Shown: positions 8,526 through 16,892, counted from the stretch's first letter. The stretch is 64,000 bases of DNA from HRBIN15 sp039630445 (GCA_039630445.1 JBCNVA010000060.1:1-64000); one strand, 5' to 3'. The notes: a model not told the origin generated them from the letters alone. Translations and numbers: made by a program.

Positions 8526-9893
8526 CTACCCGAACAGGATCGCCTTCGCAATCAGGAAGTAGATGAGCAGCCCCGTCGCATCGATCATGGTGGTGATGAC
8601 GGGGGCGGACATCACCGCTGGGTCGATGCTGAGCCGTTTGGCAATCAGAGGTAGAGCCGCGCCAATCGTGGTCGCCATCGCAATAATCGCCATCTGCGCC
8701 AGCCCCACCGTGAGCGCCAGCTCGATTCTCAGCTCAAACTCTTTATGAGTCCAGATAAAGGCGTTAACTAAGCCGATTAGTCCAATCATTAATCCGAGCA
8801 ATATCCCCGTCACCATCTCGCGCATCATGACCTTCACCACTTGATTGAGGCGAACCTCTCCTAATGCAAGCGCGCGGGTAATGGTCGTCGTGGTCTGGGA
8901 ACCCGCATTTCCGCCCGTGCCAATCAGCAAGGGGATGAACCATGCCAGGGCGGAGACTTTTTGAATTTCCTCATCGTAGGCACGCAGCACGGTGCCCGTC
9001 AGGCGTTCTGCGATAAACAGGATAATTAGCCAGCGCACCCGTTTGCGCACCAGATCCCACGGCGTCTGGCTCAGATACGGCTCCTCCGTGACCTCCACCG
9101 CACCCAGTTTCAGCACATCCTCGGTGCTCTCGCTGACCAGAATGTCCACCATGTCGTCGATGGTGACGATGCCCAGCATCCGCCCCAGGTCGTCCACGAC
9201 GGGAACTGCCAGCAGGTCATACTTGGAGAGCAAGTTCGCCACCGCCTCCTGATCGGTTTCAGGCTTCACGACTACCAGATCGGTCTCCATAATCTGCTCG
9301 ATGCGTCGGCTGGGGTCGGCAAGCACCAGCTCGCGCAGGGAGCAAACGCCCACCAGGCGTTGGCGCGTATCAACAGCGTACAGGTAGTAGATGGTTTCGA
9401 TTTCAGGACCGACTTGCCGCAGGTAATCGAGGGCTTGCTCCACCGTCCATTCGGGGCGCACACGCACATACTGGCGCACCATCAGGCGTCCTGCAGTGTG
9501 AGGTGGGTATTCGAGCAGTTCGCGCACATCGCGGGCTTCGGGGGGTGCCATCTGCTGCAGGAGCGCCTGCGCTTTCGACTCCTCCAGCTCCTCCAGGATT
9601 TGTGCCGCATCATCGGCAGGCAGGGCTTGCAGCAGGCGTGCCGCCTTGTCCAGCGGGATATGCTCAAAAATATCCTTGACCAGCACAGGCTCCAGATAGT
9701 CCAGCACCTCGGAGGCTTGCTCTTCGGGCATCTGCACCAGCACGAGCGCTTGCTGGGCAGGGTCATCCAGCAGCGTGAGCGCCTCTGCCACATCCTGGGG
9801 TGGGAGATCCTGCACAATCGCTGGGATTAGCCTGTCCGATTCTTGCATCACCTCACGCAGTCGTTCTGCCAGTGCCTCCACGCGCTCCTGCAT
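8526..9893 (-). CDS. mgtE: magnesium transporter MgtE
   Basis: Inner-membrane Mg2+ channel of 455 aa. The helical MgtE_N superhelix fills about 1-130, a CBS-domain pair about 135-260, and five membrane helices follow from about 290. The pore motif PLLIGTGGNAGSQTTTT is intact. The N and CBS domains sense cytosolic Mg2+ and gate the channel, so control is expected at protein level. AGGAGGTG six nt before the ATG at 9893 fixes the start, and TATACT at 9938-9933 is the likely -10. No Mg2+ riboswitch-sized leader is present: the leader is only about 35 nt. Confidence 0.97.
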   Translation of the reverse strand: MQERVEALAERLREVMQESDRLIPAIVQDLPPQDVAEALTLLDDPAQQALVLVQMPEEQASEVLDYLEPVLVKDIFEHIPLDKAARLLQALPADDAAQILEELEESKAQALLQQMAPPEARDVRELLEYPPHTAGRLMVRQYVRVRPEWTVEQALDYLRQVGPEIETIYYLYAVDTRQRLVGVCSLRELVLADPSRRIEQIMETDLVVVKPETDQEAVANLLSKYDLLAVPVVDDLGRMLGIVTIDDMVDILVSESTEDVLKLGAVEVTEEPYLSQTPWDLVRKRVRWLIILFIAERLTGTVLRAYDEEIQKVSALAWFIPLLIGTGGNAGSQTTTTITRALALGEVRLNQVVKVMMREMVTGILLGLMIGLIGLVNAFIWTHKEFELRIELALTVGLAQMAIIAMATTIGAALPLIAKRLSIDPAVMSAPVITTMIDATGLLIYFLIAKAILFG

Positions 9894-9932
9894 CGCCTAC
9901 ACCTCCTGGACGGGGATGGTCGAAACCTGCTA

Positions 9933-9938
9933 AGTATA
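9933..9938 (-). promoter_or_regulatory. -10 box of mgtE
   Basis: TATACT preceded by GGGGG on the minus strand, about 40 nt upstream of the mgtE start. No clear -35 is seen. Confidence 0.5.
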
Positions 9939-9965
9939 CCCCCTCCGTTCACCCTTTGCTGAAGG

Positions 9966-9971
9966 TATCCT
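9966..9971 (+). promoter_or_regulatory. -10 box for a leaderless rarA mRNA
   Basis: TATCCT preceded by GG lies 8 nt before the ATG at 9980 (5 nt before the alternative GTG at 9977). Spacing fits a leaderless transcript. Confidence 0.5.
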
Positions 9972-9979
9972 TATGAGTG

Positions 9980-11308
9980 ATGCAATCGAGTCTGTTTGGG
10001 GAGACCCGCTCGGCGGCGCGACTGCCGCTGGCGACCCGCATGCGTCCGCGCACGCTGGAAGAGTTCGTGGGGCAGCAGCACCTGCTTGCTCCTGGGATGC
10101 CCATTCGTCAGGCGATCGAGCAGGGCACGCTGGGGTCGGTCATTTTGTGGGCACCGCCCGGTTGCGGCAAGACGAGCCTCGCCTATCTCATTGCGCACTA
10201 CTCAGGCGCGTTCGTGGAGGATCATAGCGCGGTCTCCGTTGGGGTTCAGGAAATTCGTCGGCTGGCGGAACGTGCCCGCCACCGCTTGCGCACGACGGGG
10301 CAGCCGACTCTCCTCCTGCTGGACGAGATTCATCACTTCAACCGCACGCAACAGGACGCCCTGCTGGGCTATCTGGAGGATGGAACCTTCACCCTGGTGG
10401 GATCGACGACGGAAAACCCCTTCTTTGTGCTTTCGAACGCGCTGCTGTCGCGGGCGCGGGTGCTGACCCTCAAGCCGTTAGAGGACGAGGAGGTGCGCTT
10501 GCTGGTGGAGCGAGCGCTGCATGACCGCGAGCGCGGCTTGGGCGAGCTGGAATTGGAAATCGAGCCTGATGCACTGACGCATCTGGTCCGCACGGCAGCA
10601 GGCGATGCCCGCCTTGCGCTCAACATCTTAGAGACGGCAGCGCTGCAAACCCCGCCAGGGGGCACCATTCGCCTCGAACTCATTGAGCAGCTGTTGCAGA
10701 AGCCGATGGTGCGCTACGATCAGCAAGGCGATTACCACTACGACACCATCTCGGCGTTCATCAAGTCGGTGCGGGGCAGCGACCCCGATGCGGCGTTGCA
10801 CTATCTGGCGCGGATGCTGGTCGCGGGTGAGGATCCGCGTTTTATCATGCGACGCCTGCTGATTTTAGCCAGTGAGGATGTGGGGAATGCGAACCCGCTG
10901 GGGCTGGTGGTTGCGGCGGCAGGGACACAGGCGGTGGAGCGCGTCGGCATGCCCGAAGCGCAGTTGATCCTGGCACATGTGACGGTCTATCTTGCAACCT
11001 CGCCCAAGAGCAACGCTTGCTATGTGGCGATCAAGCGCGCGCTGGATGATGTGCGCACAAAGCCTTTGCCGCCGATCCCTTTGCACCTGCGCAACGCGCC
11101 GCATCCCGCGCTGAGGGCGATGGGGCATGCGGAAGGCTATCTCTACCCGCACGACTTCCCAGAGGGCTGGGCGCCCCAAGCCTATCTCCCTGAAGGCAAT
11201 TGGCAACTGCCCTACTACGAGCCGACCGAGCGTGGGCATGAGGCGTCCATTCGCGCCTTCTTGCAACAGCTGGAGGCGATGAAGCGAGCAAAGGGGACAA
11301 ACGCCTAA
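9980..11308 (+). CDS. rarA: replication-associated recombination protein A (RarA/MgsA)
   Basis: AAA+ ATPase of 442 aa that acts at stalled replication forks and is homologous to the clamp-loader. Walker A is APPGCGKTS, Walker B LLLLDEIHHFN, and the sensor 1 segment is VGSTTENPFF. The C-terminal MgsA_C tetramerisation region is complete (YLPEGNWQLPYYEPTERG). ATG at 9980 is preferred over GTG at 9977 because it lies 8 nt after a TATCCT -10 box; neither has a clear ribosome site. Its last four bases overlap the end of the convergent remA. Confidence 0.96.
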   Translation: MQSSLFGETRSAARLPLATRMRPRTLEEFVGQQHLLAPGMPIRQAIEQGTLGSVILWAPPGCGKTSLAYLIAHYSGAFVEDHSAVSVGVQEIRRLAERARHRLRTTGQPTLLLLDEIHHFNRTQQDALLGYLEDGTFTLVGSTTENPFFVLSNALLSRARVLTLKPLEDEEVRLLVERALHDRERGLGELELEIEPDALTHLVRTAAGDARLALNILETAALQTPPGGTIRLELIEQLLQKPMVRYDQQGDYHYDTISAFIKSVRGSDPDAALHYLARMLVAGEDPRFIMRRLLILASEDVGNANPLGLVVAAAGTQAVERVGMPEAQLILAHVTVYLATSPKSNACYVAIKRALDDVRTKPLPPIPLHLRNAPHPALRAMGHAEGYLYPHDFPEGWAPQAYLPEGNWQLPYYEPTERGHEASIRAFLQQLEAMKRAKGTNA

Positions 11309-11661
11309 TCTGCCGATGCGTCGAGCGATTCCTCAAGGGCAGGTTCCCGCTCCTCCTCAGTGAGGGCAGTCTCGGCGCGGAGCAACCGTTTCGCCAGTGT
11401 CTCCTGCGAGAGGGCAGAAAGCACCACCTGTCCACTGTCCAGAAAGATAACACAGCGTGTGCGACGCCCCTGCGTGGCATCGATCAGGCGCGTACCCTCG
11501 TGGCGCAGCTGCTGCACCAGTCGCCTGACAGGCGCCGAATCGCAGCGCACCAGCGCCACAATCTTGTGGGTCAGCACATAGTTATAGAACCCCACATTCA
11601 ACAGTGGAGGAAGGGTATTCGTGCGATCTTCACCCACCATACATGGTGGGTAGTTCGTCAT
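11305..11661 (-). CDS. remA: RemA/DUF370 family DNA-binding regulator
   Basis: Protein of up to 118 aa of the RemA family, ring-forming DNA-binding regulators that activate biofilm matrix and osmoprotection genes in Bacillus. The conserved core is plain: LLNVGFYNYV, ALVRCDSAPVRRLVQQ, LIDATQGRRTRCVIFLDS. Known RemA proteins start a few residues before the LINIGF-type motif, so the first ~18 residues here are an extension or the true start is internal (ATG at 11640, or a CTG/TTG near 11601-11604). A perfect 20-bp palindrome lies in this disputed segment. It is 83 bp downstream of the sigma-factor gene, on the same strand, and appears to be the last gene of that operon. Confidence 0.85.
   Translation of the reverse strand: MTNYPPCMVGEDRTNTLPPLLNVGFYNYVLTHKIVALVRCDSAPVRRLVQQLRHEGTRLIDATQGRRTRCVIFLDSGQVVLSALSQETLAKRLLRAETALTEEEREPALEESLDASAD
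11632..11651. promoter_or_regulatory. perfect 20-bp palindrome at the start of remA
   Basis: ACCCACCATACATGGTGGGT, two perfect 9-bp arms around a 2-bp centre. It overlaps the first codons of the longest remA frame. It could be an operator, or an RNA hairpin in the sigma-remA message that controls translation of remA. Confidence 0.55.
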
Positions 11662-11744
11662 CTACCTTTTGCATCCTGCCCACTTTTTTGCATAACATCT
11701 GCAGGATTCGTCGCCGTCGGAAACTGTTCCAACAGGGGTGGGGG

Positions 11745-12509
11745 CTATTCAGTCTCAGCCGCACCGCAGAGCAGTTCGCGCATGCGGGCAATCGCGCGCG
11801 TGTGCAGCTGATAAACACGCGATTCGGAGATGTTGAGCACCTGCCCAATCTCCTTGAAGGTCAGCCCCTCGTAGTAATAGAGGGCAATCACTTTCTGCTC
11901 GCGTTCCGAGAGCTGATTGAACGCCTCGTTGAGGGCGCGGATCTGCTCCCGCTCCGCCAGCTCCTCGTAGGGGTCTTCAGACGAGGCGATAACCTCAATC
12001 AGTGAGGTCGGCTCCTCCTCGTCACCATTCACGAGGCAGGCTTCCAGCGACACGATATTGGTGCGAGCATAGTCGAGCAGCAGCTGGCGGTACTCTGGTA
12101 GGCTCATGCCCAGCGCCTGCGCGGTCTCCTCATCAGTAGGCGGTCGTCCCAGCTGCGCTTCCAGATGCACCCAAGCGCGTTCCAGCTGGCGCAGCTTATC
12201 CCGTGCCGAGCGGGGCACCCAGTCCTCACAGCGCAACGCCTCCAGCACCGCGCCGCGTATCAGCGCAATCGCGTAGGTCTCAAACTTCACATTGCGCGTC
12301 GGGTCAAACTGGTCCACTGCTTTAATCAGCCCGATCGCGCCGTGGCTGTAGAGGTCTTCCCATTCCATGCCAGCAGGGGGATAGGGCACGATACGGGCAA
12401 CCGTGAGCTTGACTAGGTGCGCGTACTGCTTGATGAGCTGCTCCCGTGCCGCCAGATCACCGTACACTTTGTAGCGTCGCCATGCCTCCTGAACCTGTAC
12501 CGCATCCAT
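11745..12509 (-). CDS. FliA/WhiG-type RNA polymerase sigma factor
   Basis: Group 3 sigma factor of 254 aa. Region 2 spans about 25-95 (core-binding DLYSHGAIGLIKAVDQFDP and RNVKFETYA), region 3 about 105-165 and region 4 about 195-250 (LSEREQKVIALYYYEGLTFKEIG, ISESRVYQLHTRA). This arrangement matches FliA/WhiG proteins, which direct flagellar or developmental genes. No flagellar gene or anti-sigma factor is seen nearby, so the regulon is unknown. GGGAG upstream of ATG 12509 is the ribosome site. It sits between a small membrane protein (24 bp upstream) and remA (83 bp downstream); coupling a sigma factor to RemA suggests a regulatory operon, perhaps for matrix or surface genes. Confidence 0.92.
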   Translation of the reverse strand: MDAVQVQEAWRRYKVYGDLAAREQLIKQYAHLVKLTVARIVPYPPAGMEWEDLYSHGAIGLIKAVDQFDPTRNVKFETYAIALIRGAVLEALRCEDWVPRSARDKLRQLERAWVHLEAQLGRPPTDEETAQALGMSLPEYRQLLLDYARTNIVSLEACLVNGDEEEPTSLIEVIASSEDPYEELAEREQIRALNEAFNQLSEREQKVIALYYYEGLTFKEIGQVLNISESRVYQLHTRAIARMRELLCGAAETE

Positions 12510-12533
12510 CCTCGCTCCCTCTCTGAATGGTGT

Positions 12534-12767
12534 TTATTCAGCGGGCGCTTCAGGCGGTGCCTCGGTGGGAGCTTCCGCGGGCACTGGGGGCGGTTCGAGG
12601 CGGCACATGATGAATGCCCACAGAGCGCCCGCGACCCAACCAACCATACCACCAATCAGCCCGCGCAGGGTGCATAGCAGCGGATCGACCCCTGCCACGA
12701 TGCCGAGAATCAGCACCAGCATACAGCCAAGCCCGCCCGTGATGCGGGGCACGATCGTCCAGTTCAT
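12534..12767 (-). CDS. small two-helix membrane protein
   Basis: Protein of 77 aa with two hydrophobic segments (about 8-27 and 33-54) joined by a short turn, then a Pro/Ala/Glu-rich tail of repeating PAEAP type. No family recognised. It is the first gene of the sigma factor-remA operon with a 24-bp gap. GGAGGA is visible but 14 nt from the ATG, so the start is uncertain. A role as a membrane partner of the sigma factor is only a guess from position. Confidence 0.65.
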   Translation of the reverse strand: MNWTIVPRITGGLGCMLVLILGIVAGVDPLLCTLRGLIGGMVGWVAGALWAFIMCRLEPPPVPAEAPTEAPPEAPAE

Positions 12768-12812
12768 CCCGACGCATTCTGTCCTCCGTTATTCCCATAA
12801 GTCATGCATAGC

Positions 12813-12856
12813 GAGCGGTTTTTGCATATGAGTGAACCCTGGGTTCATTCCCGCTC
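12813..12856. repeat. nested inverted repeat downstream of glgA
   Basis: GAGCGG (12813-12818) pairs with CCGCTC (12851-12856), enclosing the 15-bp odd palindrome TGAACCCTGGGTTCA (12833-12847). There is no T-run, so a Rho-independent terminator is not clear. It may be a transcript-end structure for glgA or an operator for the operon read away to the left. Confidence 0.5.
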
Positions 12857-12861
12857 ATCTG

Positions 12862-12903
12862 CCGCTACTCACCACTCGCTATGCGCCATTCGCGGCTCGC
12901 TAC
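12862..12903 (-). repeat. 7-nt degenerate tandem repeat at the 3' end of glgA
   Basis: Six 7-nt units in perfect register, minus-strand consensus about GCGARTR with variants such as GCGAATG, GCGAGTG and GTGAGTA. The array begins inside the glgA coding sequence and supplies the stop codon. Related arrays occur at 37660, 38866, 39545, 40287 and 57976. Confidence 0.85.
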
Positions 12904-14361
12904 CTCCCGCAGGGCGCGAGCATAGAGCGCCTCGTATGCCTGAGCCGAACGGCTCCATGACCAGTCCTGCCGCATAGCCGATTGCACCAGTGCCTGCCAG
13001 CGCGCCCGATCGGCGAACAGGGTTACCGCGCGCTCCATCGCCTCATACAGCGCAGCAGGCTTATAGTCTCGAAAGGCGAAGCCGTTGCCCACGCCGCTAA
13101 TCGGGTCATAGTCCGTAATCGTGTCTGCCAATCCGCCTGTATGGCGCACTATCGGGATTGTTCCATATCGAAGGCTGATCAGCTGACCCAATCCGCAGGG
13201 TTCGAAGCGCGAGGGCATCAGGAACATATCGGCACCCGCGTAAATCTGGTGAGCCCAAGCGTTGTCGAAGCCTATCGTCACATGCACCTTCGCGCGATGC
13301 CGCTTGTGAAGCAGGCGGAAATAGCGTTCGTAAGCAGGGTCGCCCGTGCCCAACAGCACCAGCTGCACGGGCAGCTGCAGAATCTTCGCACCGATCGCCT
13401 TGATTAAATCCAGTCCCTTTTGGTCAGTTAGGCGAGAGACCAGCCCAATAACAGCCCGATGGGCATCTGGGTGCCATCCACAGGCTTGCTGGAGGGCGCT
13501 TTTGCACATTGCCTTGCCCGACAAGTCCTCTGCGCTGTAGTGCGCGGGCAGGTGCGGGTCGGTCTGGGGGTTCCATTCCTCTTCGTCGATGCCGTTGAGA
13601 ATGCCGCTGAGCCGATGCTGCTCCGCTAAGGTGCGCATCAAACCTTCCAATCGCTCGCCGTATTCGGGCGTCTGAATCTCACGGGCATAGGTCGGGCTAA
13701 CCGTGTTGACCTGATCGCTGAAAAGCAGCCCTCCCTTCATCAAGTTAACCTTGCCATAGAACTCCAGCCCACTCTGCGAGAACAGGTAATCGGGTAGCCC
13801 CATCTGCCCGAAAAGCTCCGCCTCAAAAACGCCTTGATACGCAAGGTTATGGATGGTGAACACCGTTGCGATCGACTCAAAGAGAGGATGGGGCAGCACG
13901 CGCAGATAGACAGGGATTAGCCCTGTGTGCCAATCGTTGCAATGCACAATCTGGGGTAGCCAACGCTCCGCGTATCGCTCAATAAAAGCGGCAACCGCGC
14001 GACAGAAAAAGATGTAGGCGCGAGGCTCCACGCTGTAAATCCGAGTCGACTCGGTTGCTCCCTCAAACCAGTGGCTTCCAATAAGGTAGACGGGCAGCGA
14101 TGAGGGCAGCGTTATCTGATAAAGAGTCGCCTGTTCCTGCCAGCCTGAATGGATGGGGACCTCAAAAGTCATCAACGGCTCAGCATGCCAGTCAGGATTG
14201 TGAAGGATCATCGGATAAGCGGGGATAATCACGCGCACATCGTGTCCACGCGCCCTGAGTGCTTTGGGCAAAGCTCCTGCTACATCAGCCAATCCTCCTA
14301 CCTTGGCTAAAGGCGCCATCTCCGCTGCAGCAAACAGAATTCGCATCGGATCGGTTGTCAT
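12865..14361 (-). CDS. glgA: glycogen synthase (ADP-glucose type)
   Basis: Glycosyltransferase family 5 enzyme of 498 aa that extends alpha-1,4-glucan from ADP-glucose. The N-terminal catalytic motif is EMAPLAKVGGLADVAGALP; the C-terminal GT-B half shows GLVSRLTDQKGLDL and MPSRFEPCGLGQL. The start at 14361 is set by GGAGGT six nt upstream, although the frame is open to 14481. The last ~12 residues (VASREWRIASGE) are encoded by the 7-nt tandem repeat array and are probably not part of the fold. The gene lies 13 bp after the unknown gene 14375-15061 and is probably co-transcribed with it. Confidence 0.95.
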   Translation of the reverse strand: MTTDPMRILFAAAEMAPLAKVGGLADVAGALPKALRARGHDVRVIIPAYPMILHNPDWHAEPLMTFEVPIHSGWQEQATLYQITLPSSLPVYLIGSHWFEGATESTRIYSVEPRAYIFFCRAVAAFIERYAERWLPQIVHCNDWHTGLIPVYLRVLPHPLFESIATVFTIHNLAYQGVFEAELFGQMGLPDYLFSQSGLEFYGKVNLMKGGLLFSDQVNTVSPTYAREIQTPEYGERLEGLMRTLAEQHRLSGILNGIDEEEWNPQTDPHLPAHYSAEDLSGKAMCKSALQQACGWHPDAHRAVIGLVSRLTDQKGLDLIKAIGAKILQLPVQLVLLGTGDPAYERYFRLLHKRHRAKVHVTIGFDNAWAHQIYAGADMFLMPSRFEPCGLGQLISLRYGTIPIVRHTGGLADTITDYDPISGVGNGFAFRDYKPAALYEAMERAVTLFADRARWQALVQSAMRQDWSWSRSAQAYEALYARALREVASREWRIASGE

Positions 14362-14374
14362 GCTAAGACCTCCG

Positions 14375-15061
14375 TTAGCAGTTGGCGCGTTGCATCGTTG
14401 GTCGTGCGGGATGGTCCCGACACATTTGGAGCAATCGATAATACCCAGTGCGCCGCTGAGTCTCGACCGCTTCCGCCTCATTCGCTTCGGACATCACGGG
14501 ACACTCCCGTGTGACAAGTTCGGCAGCCACTGCCCAGTGTGCCAGGCGGCGCCCAACGGCGGCGGGCACACCTGCTAAGATTATCGGGATGTCGGGGCGG
14601 TTCCTGCAGAGCCATCGGAGGCAGGGACGCAGCGGGGGCAGCAGCGAAGGGATCGGCGTGCCTCCAGAGGGAAACCAGAGAATCACCATATCGGCAACAA
14701 GTAGCACCTCACGCGAACTACCCAGCAGATGCCACTCCTCGCTAAGATAGCGCCACTGACCCAACTCCACAACGCGGAACTGCGACGGCAAGCCGTACAC
14801 ATGGAAACGCGCCTGCAGATCCCATCCGACGGCAGCACGCGGTGCCAAACGCCAGTGCCACACAAGGCTGCCAGCAGGGATCTGAACCTGAGGGCTGCCG
14901 TGCAGGCGCAGATGCGCTTTGATGATGGGCGTAGCAGGCGCACGCGAAGGGTACCTGCCCGAAGCCGTCAGCCTCGCTTCGCTCCGCTGATGCAACCGTT
15001 GCCGCAAACCGCTTGCCTGATCCATAAGTGTCCCTGTCGATTCACCGTGCTGCGTCCCCAT
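14375..15061 (-). CDS. hypothetical protein upstream of glgA
   Basis: Protein of about 228 aa, unrecognised. The middle part alternates short beta-type stretches (EVLLVADMVILWFPSGG, IPIILAGVPAAVG) as in a Rossmann-like alpha/beta domain; the N-terminal part is basic and beta-rich. No signal peptide. The start at 15061 is preferred because GATACT at 15084-15079 resembles a -10 and AGG sits before the ATG; the frame extends to 15124. Its stop is 13 bp before glgA, with the glgA ribosome site in between, so the pair is likely one operon. Carbohydrate-related function would be pure inference. Confidence 0.6.
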   Translation of the reverse strand: MGTQHGESTGTLMDQASGLRQRLHQRSEARLTASGRYPSRAPATPIIKAHLRLHGSPQVQIPAGSLVWHWRLAPRAAVGWDLQARFHVYGLPSQFRVVELGQWRYLSEEWHLLGSSREVLLVADMVILWFPSGGTPIPSLLPPLRPCLRWLCRNRPDIPIILAGVPAAVGRRLAHWAVAAELVTRECPVMSEANEAEAVETQRRTGYYRLLQMCRDHPARPTMQRANC

Positions 15062-15136
15062 CCTGCCGACCTGTAGAAAGTATCGGCTTTTGGAGGACAG
15101 GTCTAAAGCACGGAGGGGAAACATTCAAGAGGGGGG

Positions 15137-15142
15137 TATAAT
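15137..15142 (+). promoter_or_regulatory. -10 box for a leaderless lipoprotein mRNA
   Basis: TATAAT preceded by GGGGGG lies 8 nt before the GTG at 15151. No ribosome-binding site follows. Confidence 0.65.
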
Positions 15143-15150
15143 CAGGCGGG

Positions 15151-15951
15151 GTGAACGGTTTTATGCCTGAGCAACAGCGCGGTGTTTCGGATATGGATGT
15201 GCTGCTGATGGTGTTGACAGGTGGTGCGCTGATGTGGCTGAGTGGTTGTGGTAGTTCAGGGAGCCGCATGCCCCTGCAAGCCGATCTTGCTCTGACCAGC
15301 GCGGATGAGAACACGAACGCAGCACGCTTGCGCAGCCTCTACGCGCCCCTCGCAGAGCGTGCCCGCTCCATGGAGAACGAGCGCATCACCGCCTCGCAAC
15401 CCTTTCATATCCAGATAGAGACCACTACAGGTCCAGAAGTGCTGGGCTTTCAGCTAGTGCGGAATGGGGCTGCGGACTATCCCCACCTGCGCGTGGCGCG
15501 CCCCAAAACGGGCGAGCATGCGAACTTCGTCTTTGGCGGCTCGCTCTCCAGCGGCATCACGCTCCGCTTGACCGACGATCGCGGGCAGCTGCTCTATCGG
15601 AATGGGCAACCGCTGGAGTTTTCCCTGTTCGACACACGCATGCGCACGCGCTCTCCGCAGGACTGGATCGCCACAGGCATCAAGATTGCCGCGCTGGCGT
15701 TTGTCATCTGGCTGGGTGCGGTCATCACGCGCGGGGTCGCTGCTGCTGTTGGCTTTGTGGCGTTCAACTTCATCCTTCTGGGGCTTTTGGCGGTGGCGGC
15801 AGGGGTCACGCTGCCAATCCTGCGCTGGTTGATCGACACCAGTGGGATAGATTGGGAGCGCGTGAAGCGATTCATCGAGCAGACGCTGGAGATGCTCGTC
15901 ACCCTGCTGCAGGAGGTGGTGGACTGGCTGACGCAGCAGCGCGTGCGGTAG
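15151..15951 (+). CDS. membrane-anchored lipoprotein of unknown function
   Basis: Protein of 266 aa. A hydrophobic stretch ends in a lipobox (LMWLSGC, Cys at about residue 33), so lipidation is likely. A polar domain of about 130 residues follows, then two membrane helices (about 172-193 and 195-225) and an amphipathic C-terminus. GTG at 15151 is chosen because it stands 8 nt after TATAAT; an ATG at 15193 would give a more usual signal-peptide length but has no ribosome site. The combination of lipobox and later membrane helices is uncommon. It precedes the slipin gene by 52 bp, but that gene has its own TATACT and ribosome site. Confidence 0.7.
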   Translation: MNGFMPEQQRGVSDMDVLLMVLTGGALMWLSGCGSSGSRMPLQADLALTSADENTNAARLRSLYAPLAERARSMENERITASQPFHIQIETTTGPEVLGFQLVRNGAADYPHLRVARPKTGEHANFVFGGSLSSGITLRLTDDRGQLLYRNGQPLEFSLFDTRMRTRSPQDWIATGIKIAALAFVIWLGAVITRGVAAAVGFVAFNFILLGLLAVAAGVTLPILRWLIDTSGIDWERVKRFIEQTLEMLVTLLQEVVDWLTQQRVR

Positions 15952-15956
15952 TCGGG

Positions 15957-15962
15957 TATACT
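15957..15962 (+). promoter_or_regulatory. -10 box of the slipin gene
   Basis: TATACT preceded by GGG, about 40 nt upstream of the slipin ATG; the leader carries a strong AGGAGGG. Confidence 0.5.
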
Positions 15963-16003
15963 TTATTTGAGCTGCTCCAAGCAGCGAATAGGAGGGTATA
16001 CAA

Positions 16004-16804
16004 ATGCCACCGCTATTCGATAATCCGATGACGGCGGTCATCGTAGCGATCGTGCTTTTTCTGATCGTGCTGCTGCGTGCGTCGGTGCGTGTGTTGCCCG
16101 AATGGGAGCGCGCAGTGGTGCTGCGACTGGGACGCTTCCAGGCGGTCAAGGGACCGGGCTTGATCTTTCTAATCCCGATTATCGATGTGGCGCGGATTGT
16201 CGACACGCGCATCGTCACGATGAATGTGCCCCGCCAGGAAGCTGTGACCAAAGACAATGTGTCGGTGACGGTGGACGCCGTGGTGCTGTTCAAAGTGGTC
16301 AATCCCAAAGATGCGGTGGTGCAGATTACAGACTACATCCAGACCTCCAGCCTGATCGCGCAGACCACGCTGCGCAGTGTGATCGGTCAGGCGGAGCTGG
16401 ACGATCTGCTGGCGCGCCGCGATAAAATCAACCAGCAGCTGCAAGCGATTATCGACGAGCAGACCGAGGCGTTCGGCGTGAAGGTCACGAATGTGGAGGT
16501 ACGCGATGTGACGCTGCCAGAGGAGATGAAGCGTGCGCTGGCGAAGCAGGCGGAGAGCGAACGGGAGCGCCGTGCAAAAATCATCGCGGCGGAAGGCGAA
16601 TATCAGGCAGCAGAGCGACTGGTGCAGGCTGCCGAGCGTATCGCGCAGCAGCCCGCCGCGCTGCAGCTGCGCTACCTGCAGACGCTGATGGAGATCGCCA
16701 GCGAGCGCAACTCGACAGTGGTGTTCCCTATCCCCATCGAGTTGATTCGTCCGCTGCTGGATAGCCAGCCGCGCCAGAACACGCCCCCCACGAACCCCGT
16801 CTAA
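16004..16804 (+). CDS. slipin (stomatin/SPFH band-7 family)
   Basis: Membrane scaffold protein of 266 aa. One hydrophobic N-terminal anchor (about 9-27) is followed by the SPFH domain (about 30-200), with ERAVVLRLGRF, GPGLIFLIPIIDVA and QTTLRSVIGQAELDDLL typical of slipins, then a coiled-coil-prone region rich in Glu, Arg and Ala (about 185-225). Slipins organise membrane microdomains and usually pair with an NfeD protein; none is recognised here, though the adjacent two-helix lipoprotein could be a partner. AGGAGG 8 nt upstream supports the ATG at 16004. Confidence 0.94.
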   Translation: MPPLFDNPMTAVIVAIVLFLIVLLRASVRVLPEWERAVVLRLGRFQAVKGPGLIFLIPIIDVARIVDTRIVTMNVPRQEAVTKDNVSVTVDAVVLFKVVNPKDAVVQITDYIQTSSLIAQTTLRSVIGQAELDDLLARRDKINQQLQAIIDEQTEAFGVKVTNVEVRDVTLPEEMKRALAKQAESERERRAKIIAAEGEYQAAERLVQAAERIAQQPAALQLRYLQTLMEIASERNSTVVFPIPIELIRPLLDSQPRQNTPPTNPV

Positions 16805-16837
16805 AGCACAGCGTTCGGTGGGGAACCCGCCATGTGC

Positions 16838-16843
16838 TATAAT
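16838..16843 (+). promoter_or_regulatory. -10 box of the histidine kinase gene
   Basis: TATAAT in the slipin-kinase gap, about 50 nt upstream of the kinase ATG. Just before it, AGCACA...TGTGCT encloses GGTGGG-GAA-CCCGCC, a hairpin that could end the slipin transcript. Confidence 0.5.
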
Positions 16844-16892
16844 AGGACTATAGAGTCGCACTCATTCTAAGTTGGTGATAGCGAGGCAAGCG

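Noticed and set aside
14362..14481. N-terminal extension of GlgA
   Set aside because: Overlaps the upstream gene; the ATG at 14361 has a perfectly spaced GGAGGT and gives the usual family start.
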